In this document: positions 10,330 through 21,362 of the stretch, piece by piece
How the letters are laid out: each line of letters begins with the position of its first letter
Position numbering within the stretch: position 1 is the stretch's first letter
Origin: Calliopum simillimum
Lineage: Eukaryota; Arthropoda; Insecta; Diptera; Lauxaniidae
Reading direction: 5' to 3'
Length of the DNA: 64,000 bases
Assembly (NCBI GenBank): GCA_951812925.1
Contig: OX638372.1
Coordinates: forward strand, 40,546,245 to 40,610,244
The notes under the pieces: generated by a model
Told to the model about the DNA's origin: nothing
The model's input: only the letters and a program-made list of their open reading frames with translations
Database searches by the model: none
Position numbers and translations under genes: made by a program

Positions 10330-11883
10330 TTACAATAAAATATCAACTTTAGATTTCAAAAAGAAACCCGCAATCATTTCTTTTTTATAAGATTTTTGTG
10401 TCTTGTTTTTCACACCTTTGAATGCTCCTTTGCGTGAATTTTTAACAGCGTTTTTAATCGCACGTGAATTTTGGGCACGTGAACTATATATCAAATTAAA
10501 AAAGAATTCATTATTAAGATTATGATTTTGAATAGTCTCAACTCATTTTACCGTTTATTTAAGGAATTTCTACTCAATGGTATATTAGTGTATGGATCTA
10601 CTTTGCCTTTTTTTTCGTATCACCTTTTGCCTTTTTCGATGAGTAGTAGTAGTGAACCTGAATATGCTGATTTGCCCGATTTAGCTGTATAACCCGATTT
10701 CATCGAAACTGCATTACTGGCCCCAACAGGTCGATGTATACCCTTGCCACCAGCACTATAACGCGAGGTAGAAGATTTACCAGAGTGCATGCTAGCAGCA
10801 TCATTAGCTAGCAGGATGAGATTTAATTTTTATTTAATTTCCATTAGTACTGGTTGCTGCAGATGCCTCATTGTCATCACCATTTTCATCATTAGAGTTG
10901 GAAGTTGTCATAAATGAACTGCCATGTACTATGGACACAATTGCATGTTGTGCTGCTTTGCGTATCTATGTATATTAAAAGAATTGAGTAAGTACATAAT
11001 TGAAAAATTAATCAAAAACTACCTACTTTTGGTTTTAAATGCGTCGTAAATGAGAGTATCGCATCAATATACTGCCAAGTTGAGCTATAACTCCAGGTCG
11101 CATAGTCTTGTGCACGCAACAACACTGACAGGCAGCCAATGATGTATTTAATGACCGATTGATTTTTTGTCTCCATAAAATGCTGCAACAACGACAACAG
11201 CGTTTGTGCAGTCTCTCCGAAACTTTTACGAAGTACTGGTGCTGGCACTGATTTTATACCCATACCCAATAAAGACACACCAGCAATAATATCCTGCTCC
11301 TCAGTGCTTGCCTCTATTCGTTGCATTAATAAAATAAAATATTCTGTAGATGATTCTGTACCGCCACGTTCTTTTATTATTTCCGTCAGCGCTGTTAATA
11401 TGGCCAACATTTCCTTATGCAAATCTGAAGAACCTCTAAAGCCGACGGGCAATTTTTTAAAGCTCATGTTGGTACAAGTGCTGTAGTTGGATGCAAATGT
11501 TTTGAAAGTCTTAAATGTGCCGTGTTGTGTTTCGGACATATCCTCATCAGCATCATCATCCATATTGAAAGATTTCAAGCTTCCTGTGATGTCATTTACT
11601 GTGGCTTCGGCGTTGTACATTTGACGCTGTTCATGTTTTTGCACCGCTTCCAATGTTAGGCCAGTTGCATCTGCATCTCCTGCCACTACAATTTATAAAT
11701 TAATGCATTTTTTTTTTTACTGAATAAAGCAATTTTCTTACCCATATTCAAATTTGGTTAAAAGAAACGCGACTTTGCCTTCATCCGATGTTTCATCTGC
11801 TCTGGATTTGAAGTTGACGAAAGGCCTCGTCCACAGCTTTTACCTTTGGTATGACGCTTAAGTTTTGAACGCATTTTAGCCAT
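10330..11883 (-). pseudogene. RRP12 pseudogene (ribosome-biogenesis HEAT protein) with internal deletion
   Basis: RRP12 is a ~1300-residue HEAT-repeat factor for pre-rRNA processing and subunit export. Here the minus strand gives exon 1 (11883-11742, MAKMRSKLKRHTKGK ... KSRFF), exon 2 (11685-11027, GLTLEAVQKHE ... CTNMSFKKL, EYFILLMQRIEA, GCLSVLLRAQDYATW, LSFTTHLKPK) and exon 3 (from 10965, IRKAAQHAIVSI). Then, without the ~1000-residue middle, come C-terminal pieces: VDPYTNIPLSRNSLNKR before a GT..AG intron and exon 10483-10330 (SRAQNSRAIKNAVKNSRKGA). Disablements: in-frame TAA in exon 1 (11760-11758), a stop after ...STNGN, and frameshifts near 10620. Retained introns argue for a DNA-level duplication, not retroposition. 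Confidence 0.87.
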
Positions 11884-12173
11884 TTTCAAATACACTTCTT
11901 AATATTTTTTAATAAAAAAAAACAATACAAATGTCAACAATACACAAATGTCAACTTACAATCGATAACAAGTGCGAAGTCACAATTACCGATTAAAAAA
12001 ACCCGATTAATAATCAATAAAAAACGGTGTCAAACGGCAACAATATTTAGCCGCGGAGCTTACCACTTTAATTTAACGTGCATTAGCTTAGCGCTATTTG
12101 TTGTTGCTTTCCCATACATTTATCGTAAAGTGCTAAAGAAAGTCCAGATAGAATGCCGAAAAAAACGCACCTA

Positions 12174-13114
12174 TTGTATCGCATAAGGCTACGAAGCTTC
12201 TGGGAGGTGATAGAGGAGGCCAAGACTAACAAAAAAGTGAACATAGGGGGGGGGTCCAAATGTACCTCTGGGTTAAAACTGATTTTCTGACTTGTTTTAC
12301 AAAAATAAAATTTCTTGGATCACCCTAACGTTTTAGAGAAAACATTTCTATGGCAAAGTTTTAGTTAATTGTATGAGCTTTCAGATAGTGTATATGGTTT
12401 ATAGGGTGTAAAAGGATTTTGCAAAGTTTTGGACCTTAAAATTGATATTTTAATTTTTTTTTTCCTATTTTTTGACTTTGGCGGCCATTGCGGTATTAAA
12501 AAGGTCCTATTAAAATACCATTTTATAATTTTTTTTTGAAATTCTTGTTAATACCAATTTTTTTAATTGAAGTCAGAAAAAATACTTTTCCGTTTGAAGG
12601 CCCTAGTAGATAAAGAGCAGCACGAGTAGCGCGCACATCATATGCAGCCCAACGAATGCTAGTAACCCGTGTGTTACATGGAAAAGTATTTTTTTCTGAC
12701 CTCAATCAAAAAAATTGGTGCCACAAATGTATTATCGGATTAAAGGAAATTATAAAAAGATATGTTAATGGGACCTTTTCATACTAAAATGTCCGCCAAA
12801 GTCAAAAAATAAGAAAAAAAAAGGAAAATATCAACTTTAAAGGTCCAGAACTTTGCGAAATCCTTTTAAACCCTGTAAACCATTTACATTATCTGAAAGC
12901 TCATGTAATTAGCTAAAACTTTGCTTTAGAAACGTTTTCTCTAAAACTTGATCCAAGAAATTTTTTTTTTTTTGTAAAACAAGTCGGAAAATCAGTTTTA
13001 ACCCTTTAATTCCTCAGGAGTATGTTTTAGATCTCCCAGGTGCAATTTTTTGTTAGTCTAGGCCTCTTCTATCACCTTCCTGAAGCTTCGTAACCTTATA
13101 CGATACACCCTGTA
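12174..13114. mobile_element. Foldback element, 'GTATCGCATAAGG' family, copy A
   Basis: The arms begin GTATCGCATAAGGCTACGAAG and end CTTCGTAACCTTATACGATAC. Both contain GGTGATAGAGGAGGCC, a C/G-rich patch, TTAAAACTGATTTTC and AAAGTCAAAAA...GCCATT. The spacer has GCGCACATCATATGCAGC and TAACCCGTGTGTTACATG. Copies B (53001-54552) and C (57722-58624) have the same order. Several termini read TATACAGGGTGTATCG, compatible with TA targets. No transposase is present. Confidence 0.8.
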
Positions 13115-13438
13115 TAACTAGACATCGTATAGCTTCAAAAAATAATATAAAAAGGTTTTTTTTTTTGCATTTAAGTTAGCATGTCTCAAAAACTGTATAT
13201 GATAGATCAATTCTGATGGCGGATCCAAATTCAGCATCACGAAACGACTATTTTCATTTTTGTTATTTTATTTTTTAAATTTTTTATTTTTTTATATGGA
13301 GAAAATGCCGCAAATAAAAAAGAGATTTTCTCGAAGGGGGTATCATCTGATCGGATTTTCTGACCAATGGAAAAATGATCATAAAACCCAAATTTTCAGT
13401 TCTTGTCGTGATTTTTTTTTTTTTTTTTTTTTTGTGTT

Positions 13439-13665
13439 CAGAAACCACACAGCGAAGTTTGTCGCCAGGCTCTTGAGTGTAATTCACAAGGCAGTAGAGG
13501 ACGTGGTAGACCCAAAACCAACAGGAAAAAGTCACTGGAAAAGGAAATACAAGAGTCGAGAAAGTCGTGGCAAGAGATCAAAGTCATCGCAAGGGATCGT
13601 GACAAATGGAGAGATTTCATATTGGCCCTATTCTCCTCCTAGGAGTTAAAGGAGAATACATGCAT
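13439..13665 (+). mobile_element. Non-LTR retrotransposon (LINE) 3' fragment: C-terminus of ORF2
   Basis: The frame from 13439 to the TAG at 13640 reads EVCRQALECN, GSRGRGRPKT, KSWQEIKVIARDRDKWRDF and ILALFSS-stop. This is the usual C-terminal tail of endonuclease/RT ORF2 proteins (..GRP..TWRR.. W.E....A.DR..WR..V.ALCS). After the stop comes AGGAGTTAAAGGAGAATACA and then CATACATACATACA. The copy is 5'-truncated next to a long T run. A related fragment is at 27566-27657. Confidence 0.78.
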
Positions 13666-14092
13666 ACATACATACAACTGATAACCAAATAACATGTTAT
13701 CAAATTTAAAAGGAAATAAAAACTTATGCTCTCATTTCCACTTCAAAAATAAAAATCTACGACAATAAAATTAAGTAATTGCCATGTTTGGAAAATATTT
13801 TCAAATATCGCTGTATATGGTGTAAAATTACAACACGTAAATATTTTTAATTTTGCTATTCCATAACAGCACACTTTCAAAATAAAAAAAAAAGAATTAT
13901 CTTCTTCTTATGGCATAAAAGTCATATTATTTAGATAACAACACAAGTTTTTGCAATATACACACACACATATACAATATTAAAGTATTCTATACAAAAA
14001 CAACTTTTAAATAGACAAAATTAACGGTGTGACAAACAAACGTTAATTAAAAATTGTAGCAAAATCTTCACTACTACCAAGTAAACGTTTAC
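13666..14092. other. Spacer, no gene seen
   Basis: AT-rich sequence with a (CA)n patch near 13961. Nothing recognisable. If the candidate exon at 14093-14209 is real, this would be its 3' UTR. Confidence 0.4.
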
Positions 14093-14209
14093 TTAGTATT
14101 TGTATATGTATCTACGATTCATTCCAGTTTGCTTGCGTAAATTTTGAACACCATAAAAAGTTGGTCTCATCATCATTGTAGTTGGCCACATAAATTGCAT
14201 GTTAGATGT
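14093..14209 (-). CDS. Candidate terminal coding exon, unknown protein
   Basis: A splice-like acceptor (TCTGTTAACAG) ends at 14210 on the minus strand. It is followed by 38 open codons: TSNMQFMWPTTMMMRPTFYG, then VQNLRKQTGMNRRYIYKY and TAA. The composition (Arg/Lys-rich end, Met-rich start) looks more like protein than the noise around it. No family was recognised and no upstream exon was found. With 64 kb of AT-rich DNA a chance exon-like frame of this length is quite possible. Confidence 0.22.
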   Translation of the reverse strand, partial: TSNMQFMWPTTMMMRPTFYGVQNLRKQTGMNRRYIYKY

Positions 14210-14500
14210 CTGTTAACAGAGTTTCACTCCATATAGAGGGATTTTAATTATTTTTTAATTAATATATTTAGTATTTTACTAAATTTTAATATTTATAATT
14301 AAATTAGATGTACTTTCTTGCTGTTTCAAAACTGAAAAAGAGTTATTAAGACCTGAAAAGTTTCTTAGAAAATTGAACATCTCCTCAACTTAAGTCAGTG
14401 GTTTTGCCATAACAGTTTCTCATCGTTTTTCCGAAATCATGACTTCCATCGACAGACATAGACATGGCTCCACAAACACCTTAGTTGACGGTGTTCAAGA
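14210..14500. other. Spacer, no gene seen
   Basis: AT-rich, with no ORF and no clear repeat. Confidence 0.4.
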
Positions 14501-16132
14501 ATATATGGGGCATTACATACCGTTCCGTATAGTATTTTGCTTTTACATCCCCGATTTTTTTGTCTTATAGTACTACTTAGTTCAGATTAGCATCTATGAT
14601 TTTTTTTCAGTTTTTATCATCGAGCCGTTTCAGAGATATAAATTTTAAAAAAATTAAATGCTCATAACTCCGTCAATAGTCAACCAAAATATACATATTT
14701 TTTTTTAAAGTTTTGCTTTTTAAGAAAATTTTTATAAAATAAACAAAAACTCTTTTTAATAATTTTTTATTAAATTTTCAACTTTTAAAACTAAATTGCT
14801 ATTTTTGTCAAAGACTATACTCTTGGATTTTTTTTAAAAAAATTTTTAAATAAACCTTAATGAGTTTGACAAATTTTAAGACTATTTTTAGAATGGCCAA
14901 ACGATGGGATAGATTTTTCTTTAAATTTTTTAATTAACAAAAAAGTGAGTGAACGAGCACTAAAATATTCTTCGTTGTCGGAAGAGGGTAAAAATGTTCA
15001 CCGACCCCAATAAGTTTTTCCTCTCCAACATTTCTCTTAAGTATATTACTACCATTTATTCCACCCCGTAAGGGGGTGCCCCTACAAAAATTTTTATAAA
15101 AATATCAAAAAAATTCCTAGTTGCCGGGAGAGAAAAACAATTTTTAATGACCATCATTAATTTTTTTTTTCCAACAGTTTTTCCGAATATATTGTACTAG
15201 CCCCTTTTATACTCCCCTTAAGGGGCCCCGCATATAAAGAGAATAGTATGTTCAAGAAAAATGTTGAGGAGATAAAATAAATGGGGGTCGCTGAACATTT
15301 TTTTCGCCTCCAGATCATGAGGAATTTTTTTGATGTTTTTATCAATTTTTTGTATGGGAGCCCACTTAAGGAGTGGAAAAAATGGGGTAGTGTGTTTGAA
15401 AGAAATGTTGGATAGAAAAATGGAAAAGGGAAAATGGGGGTCGGTGAACATTTTTTACCACTCCCGGCAACGAGGAATTTTTTTGATATTTTTATAAAAT
15501 TTATGTATGGGCACCCCCTTAAGGGGTGGAAAAAATGGGGTAGTATGTTTAAAAGAAATGTTGGAGAGGAAAAACTAATGGGGGTCGGTGAACATTTTTA
15601 CCCTCTTCTGGCAACGAAGAATATGTTATTGCTCGTTCACTCACTTTTTTATTAATTTAAAAATTTTTAAAAAAATAGATTCCATCGTTTGCCCATTCTA
15701 AAAATAGTCTTAAAATTTGTCGAACACATTAAGTTTTTTTAGAATTTACTTTAAATAAATCGAAGAGTATAATGATTGACAAAAATAGCAATTTAATTTT
15801 AAAGGTTGAAAATATAACAAAAAAAGAAAGTATTGAAAAAATTTTTTTTTTTTTATAAAAATTTCCTTAAAAAACAAAATTTTTAAAAAAAATTTCATGA
15901 TTTGGTTGACTATTCACTGAGTTATGAGCATTTCAAAAACTACTAAATGTTGTTTTTGCAGCTTTTTAGTTTTTTGAAAATTTATGTCTCAGGAACGGCT
16001 CGATGAAAAAAAAATAAAAAAAAGTCATAAATGCTAATCTCAACTAGTACTATAAGACAAAAAAGTTTAATAAAAAATTGGAGATGCATAACCAAAATGC
16101 TATCCGGAACGGCATGTAATGACCCATATATA
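14501..16132. mobile_element. Large foldback element with an internal tandem array
   Basis: The left end ATATATGGGGCATTACATAC and the right end GGCATGTAATGACCCATATA are inverted, and arms of about 450-500 bp match (GTTCCG.ATAG.ATTTTG, AGTACTA, GAGCCGTT, GCTCATAACTC, TAGTCAACC). Between them lie repeated 'GGGGGTCG.TGAACATTTTT' / 'CCCCTTAAGGGG' units (15000-15630). Arms of this size with a tandem array between them are typical of Foldback-type elements. No coding region is seen; small ORFs at 15157-15655 read through the array. Confidence 0.75.
14990..15630. repeat. Array of ~145-bp units with palindromic 'CCCCTTAAGGGG' cores
   Basis: Direct units carry ATGGGGGTCGGTGAACATTT at about 15281, 15434 and 15578 (spacing 153 and 144 bp). 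One inverted unit stands at 14995-15120 (AAATGTTCACCGACCCC). Each unit has a short palindrome such as CCCCCTTAAGGGG and the phrase AAAATGGGGTAGTATGTTT. A diverged relative appears at 19240-19430. Confidence 0.7.
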
Positions 16133-17222
16133 TTTTTTTATACCTCCTTCGAAACAAATGGAAGGGCTAGAATATGTCGTCAGTATAGACTTTGTATACG
16201 CATTATGAATTTGCGTATACAAATTATGAATTTGTATACGCAAATGCATACAACTTGAAATTATGAATTATTTGATCTTTATAAATGATCCATGAAAGTC
16301 ACCAAAGTTTTATTAGGTTTTCTTGAAATATCTAATTATTTTAAAATTGCATGGGCAATTTTTAAAAACATTTTAGAATTAGACACGTGTTACAAAACAT
16401 CATTTTATCACAAGTTCAAATATGAAACTTCTGGAATGTGGGATTGCGTAATCAAACGTACATTGATTATTTTCTTGAAAATATAAATGCAAAAAAAAGT
16501 AATCAATATTTTACAATTTTAACCGTCAATAATTTCATTATCGTTATCGACCATGATACGTAAATTCGTGCAGATATGAAGTAAGTATGAGGTGCTAAAA
16601 CAAAAAAAAAAAAAAATAATAATTGCGTAATTACAGTATATACTCGTACACTTGAATGAATCCCAAATTTGAATATCGAAATTAAGAGCACACAGTGGAA
16701 TAGCTTCCTGCATGTTTTAAAAAAATAGAGATGAAATTTCGCATGCTTAATTATTCATAGCTAGTTAAGAAATATTCCAAAAATGGGCATTATACGTCAA
16801 CGGACACGCCTACCTCCCAAAGAAAAAGAATTAGAACTCTTTTATTCCTCTTTACTCCTAAAGGTATGCAACACATTATTAATATAGGCGTGCAATACAT
16901 TTTCATATACATTACTTACATTGCAAACTCGCATTGAAAATCAACTTATTTTAGAAAATATACATCGAACTTCTTTTGACTTAAATTGAAAGAGTAAATT
17001 TTCACCTTTAAGTTTTTAATATTTAGAAGACGCAGATAGGCGTAGCCAACTTAGTTATTTTTCGAGAAAAATTGCAAACGCTGCATTTCAAAAAGCCATT
17101 TTATGTAATCCAAATAATTATTTCTTTAAAAAAAAAATACTATATTTCAATAAAAAATTAAATAAAAATGTCTGTAGCAAAAATAATTTATGCAAGTGCA
17201 CCACTAAGTTGCATGAAAAAGT
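16133..17222. other. Spacer with a small iterated palindrome
   Basis: TTTGTATACGCATTATGAA and its complement GTATACAAATTATGAATTTG alternate at 16190-16255, giving a short hairpin cluster. The remainder is AT-rich and no gene is seen. Confidence 0.5.
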
Positions 17223-17478
17223 TAATTGATTGGCCTACCAAAGGTCCTAAGTACCATTAGGAGGCAAAAGTAATGTCATAAATATTATGTGCCATAATAA
17301 TCGGTTACTTGACCGGTATCACTTTTTCAACAAAATGCTATCAATTCTACACCATCAAGTAAATTTTTCATGAGAACAGAAAACAATTTTAATCATTTCA
17401 AACAAAACGTAACCCGATCCATATAATGACATTACTTTTGTATTGGTACTTAGGCCTTGTGGTACGGCCACTCCTTAA
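17223..17478. mobile_element. Short foldback MITE with 'AAAAGTAATGTCATAA'
   Basis: Left arm TTGGCCTACCAAAGGTCCTA and right arm TTAGGCCTTGTGGTACGGCC are inverted, and GCAAAAGTAATGTCATAA pairs with TAATGACATTACTTTTGT. The middle (AATCGGTTACTTGACCGGTATCAC, TCAAGTAAA) matches the internal module of the large element at 58753-60336, so this looks like a small derivative of that family. Confidence 0.65.
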
Positions 17479-19239
17479 TTAGTTTCACACGTAAGTGACT
17501 AGGACTCATTTTTCAAAGTAAAAATACAATTTTTATAAAAAGTATTGACGACACCTTCTTCTTTCTAAAAAACTGAATCATTAGATATTTGAAATTTAGT
17601 AGTCGAAAAAATTCCTTTTTTCCGTCAAAATACATACCACTGTGCGCTTCATCCCAGTTTACGTTTGGAAAAAGAAAAATGTACAGTGCTTGTAGATTAA
17701 ACATGGAAAGTACTTTAATAGATGAAATTATGTTAAAGCTGAAGTCACAACAGCACATTATACAACAAAAAATACCATCAATAATATAAAAAATACCATT
17801 TTGAAACCATTTTTTGGAAAACTCAGGCCAACTCCTATATAATCTTGTATTATTAAATCATTAACTTCTCTAATTCATTCTCAAAGTTACATTTTAACCT
17901 TAACTATTTGAGAGCATTCATAAAATTATATGTATGTATTTATTTCTAGCGAATAAATAAACAAAATAAACGCAAAATATGTACTTATGTATTTAATACT
18001 TAATTAGAAATATCTAGAAACGCCAACTCTTCATACAGTATAGATACAATTTCTATCAAACGCTTCTAAAATTCAATACAGCATACATCGGCTACCACCT
18101 ACTGCACACCACCCACCCCTCATACAATGAACACCTTTAGTGTAGTGTTCTAGCGGCGTGACCTAGGGTTGAAAATGCATATCACACAGCCCATTTCAGA
18201 ATGTGTCTGTCTGTCTGCTACTGACTAAACAATAAATTCGGTAGGAAAAAAAAATCAATATGCGGTTTTTCGAAAATTCGAAATACAAAAAAATCATATG
18301 GTAACAATTATACAGCCCGCATTGAAAATTCGCTCAAGAAGGGTGTCATCTGTGAGTGAAAATGCAATACGCATGTCCGAGCCTGGAACCCGGTCTTTTT
18401 CATCGAAAATTGCAATGTTGCCAAATTTCGCAGACATGTGCAAATACAAAACAGAGTTTAGAGAAGAAAAAAAAAACATAAAAATTATCGCACACTTTAA
18501 GGAGCGGCCGGCATGTTTGTAAATGGATTCAATTTAATTTAAATACTCATCCCTAAAATCTGAATATGGGTAGATTTAGTTAAGAAAACAAAGATTTTTA
18601 GGTATTATGCAAATCATAATTCTCAGTGAAATTTTTAGAATTGCCTAAATTGATCTTTCAAATTAAACCTTATTTGTAGCATATTTTAAGGCATGAAAAT
18701 AAGAGACCAAACATGGCATATCAAGATATATAAACTTTAAGTTATTGAGCCATATCGTGACTTCTATAAATACTCTCGATAATTTCTTTCTCAGACTGCA
18801 TTGCGTTTAACTTCGAAAAAGAAGTTACAGCCCGGTCGAAATGAAATTGTCCAAATCAGTAGTGCCACTGCAAGAATGCTATTAAACAAAGCACGAAGTG
18901 GTGGTTTTTAGGAAAATTAGTTACATTTGCGACTCTTTAACAAGACAGTTAGAAGTGCGAAACGTGCATCATGGCGTGATCTTTCTAGAGTATGTCAACC
19001 AGTCCGGTAGACTCAGGAGAATTCTAACTATAGAATCGTTTAGAAAAGTACTCTTACCATAAAAGTCATACTTCAGAAGAGAATGTGTTACTTGTGTATT
19101 ATTAAGGGATTTCCTTTCACCGGAATTATTATTTTCTATTCTGGCAACTATTAAACTTATTTGAAAGCAAAGAACAAGCAGTCAAATGTACATATTCTGT
19201 ATGCATAGACAAGATTTAGTCTTGTATGGAGCTTCTAAA
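17479..19239. other. Spacer, no gene seen
   Basis: AT-rich. ORFs at 17513-17789 and 18294-18522 overlap on both strands and match nothing I know. The segment 18720-19080 has higher complexity but stops in all frames. Confidence 0.4.
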
Positions 19240-19430
19240 TATTTCTACCACCTAACCCTACGCCTTAGGGGTCATCTCTGGAATAATAATTTTATGAAAT
19301 TTTTCCCTGCTTCCAGGGCTTCCAGAGTGCCCCCGGTGTTAGACCAACATACATTATTTGTCCCCCTCAACATTTTTTCCGAACATACTTATCCAATCTT
19401 CACCCTTTAGGGGCGCACTCTTTTGTTTTA
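19240..19430. repeat. Diverged unit of the 15-kb array
   Basis: CAACATTTTTTCCGAACATA, CACCCTTTAGGGGCGCAC and CCTTAGGGG repeat the order seen in the 14990-15630 array. It suggests a second, mostly lost copy of that element next to the foldback at 19501. Confidence 0.45.
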
Positions 19431-19500
19431 CAATGTTATTTTATTTTAAAAAAATTCCGGAAATTGTGAATTTCGAATCAAACATTATGAACATAGGCGA

Positions 19501-20185
19501 GGAGCCGGCAATACTAAAAGTGCCGTCATCGCGGATTCTGAAATTTTTAATGCAGAATGGTAGTTTACACTAAGGCGAATAAGAAAAGCTTGGTCAGCAT
19601 GGTTGTAGCCTGGCAGAAATATTTTTAAATGATTTTTGAGTTATTAAATTTTCAGAATGTTTTGCCGTCATCGCGGATTTTGATCAATCTTAATATTAAT
19701 CGATGGTAAATTCCATAACCATTCAGAAAAAATCCGGCCGACCAAATTTTTTTTGCCGAAAATGACCGGCAGACCTATTTTAATGGTACTTCCGGCAGTT
19801 TCTAAGCTCGCATACCAAGATATTTTTAAATTTGACATTAAAACACGTAAATTAAAAAAAAAAAAACAAATTTCGGTGTTAACAGAGAAATTGTACCCAC
19901 CATTAAAATAGGTCTGCCGGTCATTTTCGGCAAAAAAAAATTGGTCGGCCGGATTTTTTCTGAATGGTTATAAAATTTACCATCTATTAATATTAAGATT
20001 GATCAAAACCCGCGATGGCGGCAAAACATTCCGAAAATTTAACAATTCAAAAACCATTTAAAAATATTTCTGCCAGGCTACAACCATGCTGACCAAGCTT
20101 TTCTTATTCGTCTTAGTGTAAACTACCATTCTGCATTAAAAATTTCAGAATCCGCGATGACGGCACTTTTAGTATTGCCGGCTCC
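19501..20185. mobile_element. Foldback element GGAGCCGGCAATAC...GTATTGCCGGCTCC
   Basis: Two arms of about 295 bp (19501-19795 and 19890-20185) are nearly identical in inverse. Shared blocks are GTGCCGTCATCGCGGATTC, GTAGCCTGGCAGAAATATTT, AAATCCGGCCGACCAA and AATGACCGGCAGACCTATTT. A spacer of about 90 bp separates them. The high arm identity suggests recent activity or gene conversion. No target duplication was seen (flanks GGCGA / CGGAC). Confidence 0.82.
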
Positions 20186-20189
20186 CGGA

Positions 20190-20869
20190 CTAACATTTTT
20201 GACTTTTAAACAAAAACACAGGTAGCAGGTTTTAATATAAAAAGCTTTCAAAAAGCAGGAGTATCACGCTAAAAGCCGGATGTATGGGAATGTATGGAAG
20301 TATATTTCGCCCAAAAGTTTTAAAAAAGCGGTATATAGATTTGAAAAATATTATTTTACACAGTATGTAGAGTATACCTGTTATATTGAATAAAATGAAG
20401 ATAAAAGGGTGGTTCATTTTCATCCATTGAATCGTCTTATTTTTCCCATTTCAGTATCGCCAACACTGCAATTATTGATTTATTTTGTATTTTGAAACAA
20501 TTTTATGATGCAATTCCGGCTGATTTGTGAGTATTTATACAATTCAATACATTGATATTTCTGGTCATATTTGACGGTGAGAATCACATTCAATGTTTCC
20601 ACACCCTGTCGGAGAATGTTCAATGCCAGCTTATAATCATGCCTTCTTTCTTGCCTTCTTTAAGATCTTTTAAACATTCTCTCCCTTCTAAGGATAGGAG
20701 TGCCAGGCCTTGGCGACAATGACAGCATGTGTTAAAAAGAAAGGGGGAAAGAAGGGAAGACAGCAGGCCTACTGGCACTCAAAAAAGGCCAAATATCATG
20801 CCAATTTGACTGCTCTTTCTCCTACTGGGCATCTAATCGATCTTTGTACGTGATGAGCAAACCAAGTCC
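20190..20869. other. Spacer, no gene seen
   Basis: Mixed-composition DNA. GCCTTCTTTCTTGCCTTCTT and an A/G-rich patch (GAAAGGGGGAAAGAAGGGAA) at 20630-20765 are simple-sequence-like. No ORF of interest. Confidence 0.4.
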
Positions 20870-21165
20870 ATTGAGTCTTAGTCTTGGTTTTGATGTTGAA
20901 TCTTGGTCTTGATCTTGGTCTTGATCTTGGTCTTGTTGTTGGTCTTGAAAACATTTCTAAAGAGTTGAGTATAGTATGCAATATTTTTGAACATAATTTC
21001 TTCAAAACAGTTGTGTTTTTAGATGCCAAATTTCGTATTGAGATATGAGCACCCGTCTTAACTATAAATGACCGAATAGCAATCTTGATCTTGGTAATTT
21101 ATCGATCATAGCAGTCTTGGTCTTGAAATTATATGAACAGCTTGGTTTTGGTCTTGGTCTTACCT
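20870..21165. repeat. TCTTGG / TCTTGA simple repeats
   Basis: (TCTTGGTCTTGA)n-type repeats at 20875-20948 and again, interrupted, at 21080-21162. The minus-strand ORFs here (PRSRPRSRPRF) are products of the hexamer period and are not genes. Confidence 0.75.
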
Positions 21166-21362
21166 CCAAAATTGCAAAAAAGAATCGTTGCACCGATGCT
21201 GAAGTTTTTACCGGTATTTTGAAGAAAAAAAGTGAAGAAAAATTTGATACTATGTTTTTCATCCATAAAAAAATACGTAATGAATTTTTTTTAAATATTG
21301 TTTTTTTATTTATTAATGAGTAGTATAACAAATATAAATAACCTTACACTATTAACAAATAT

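Noticed and set aside
13260..13480. Upstream extension of the 13260-13649 ORF as a host gene
   Set aside because: The real similarity lies in another frame (LINE ORF2 tail); this frame is poly-T and low complexity.
20796..21331. Arg/Pro-Arg-Ser rich ORFs
   Set aside because: Generated by the TCTTGG hexamer repeat.
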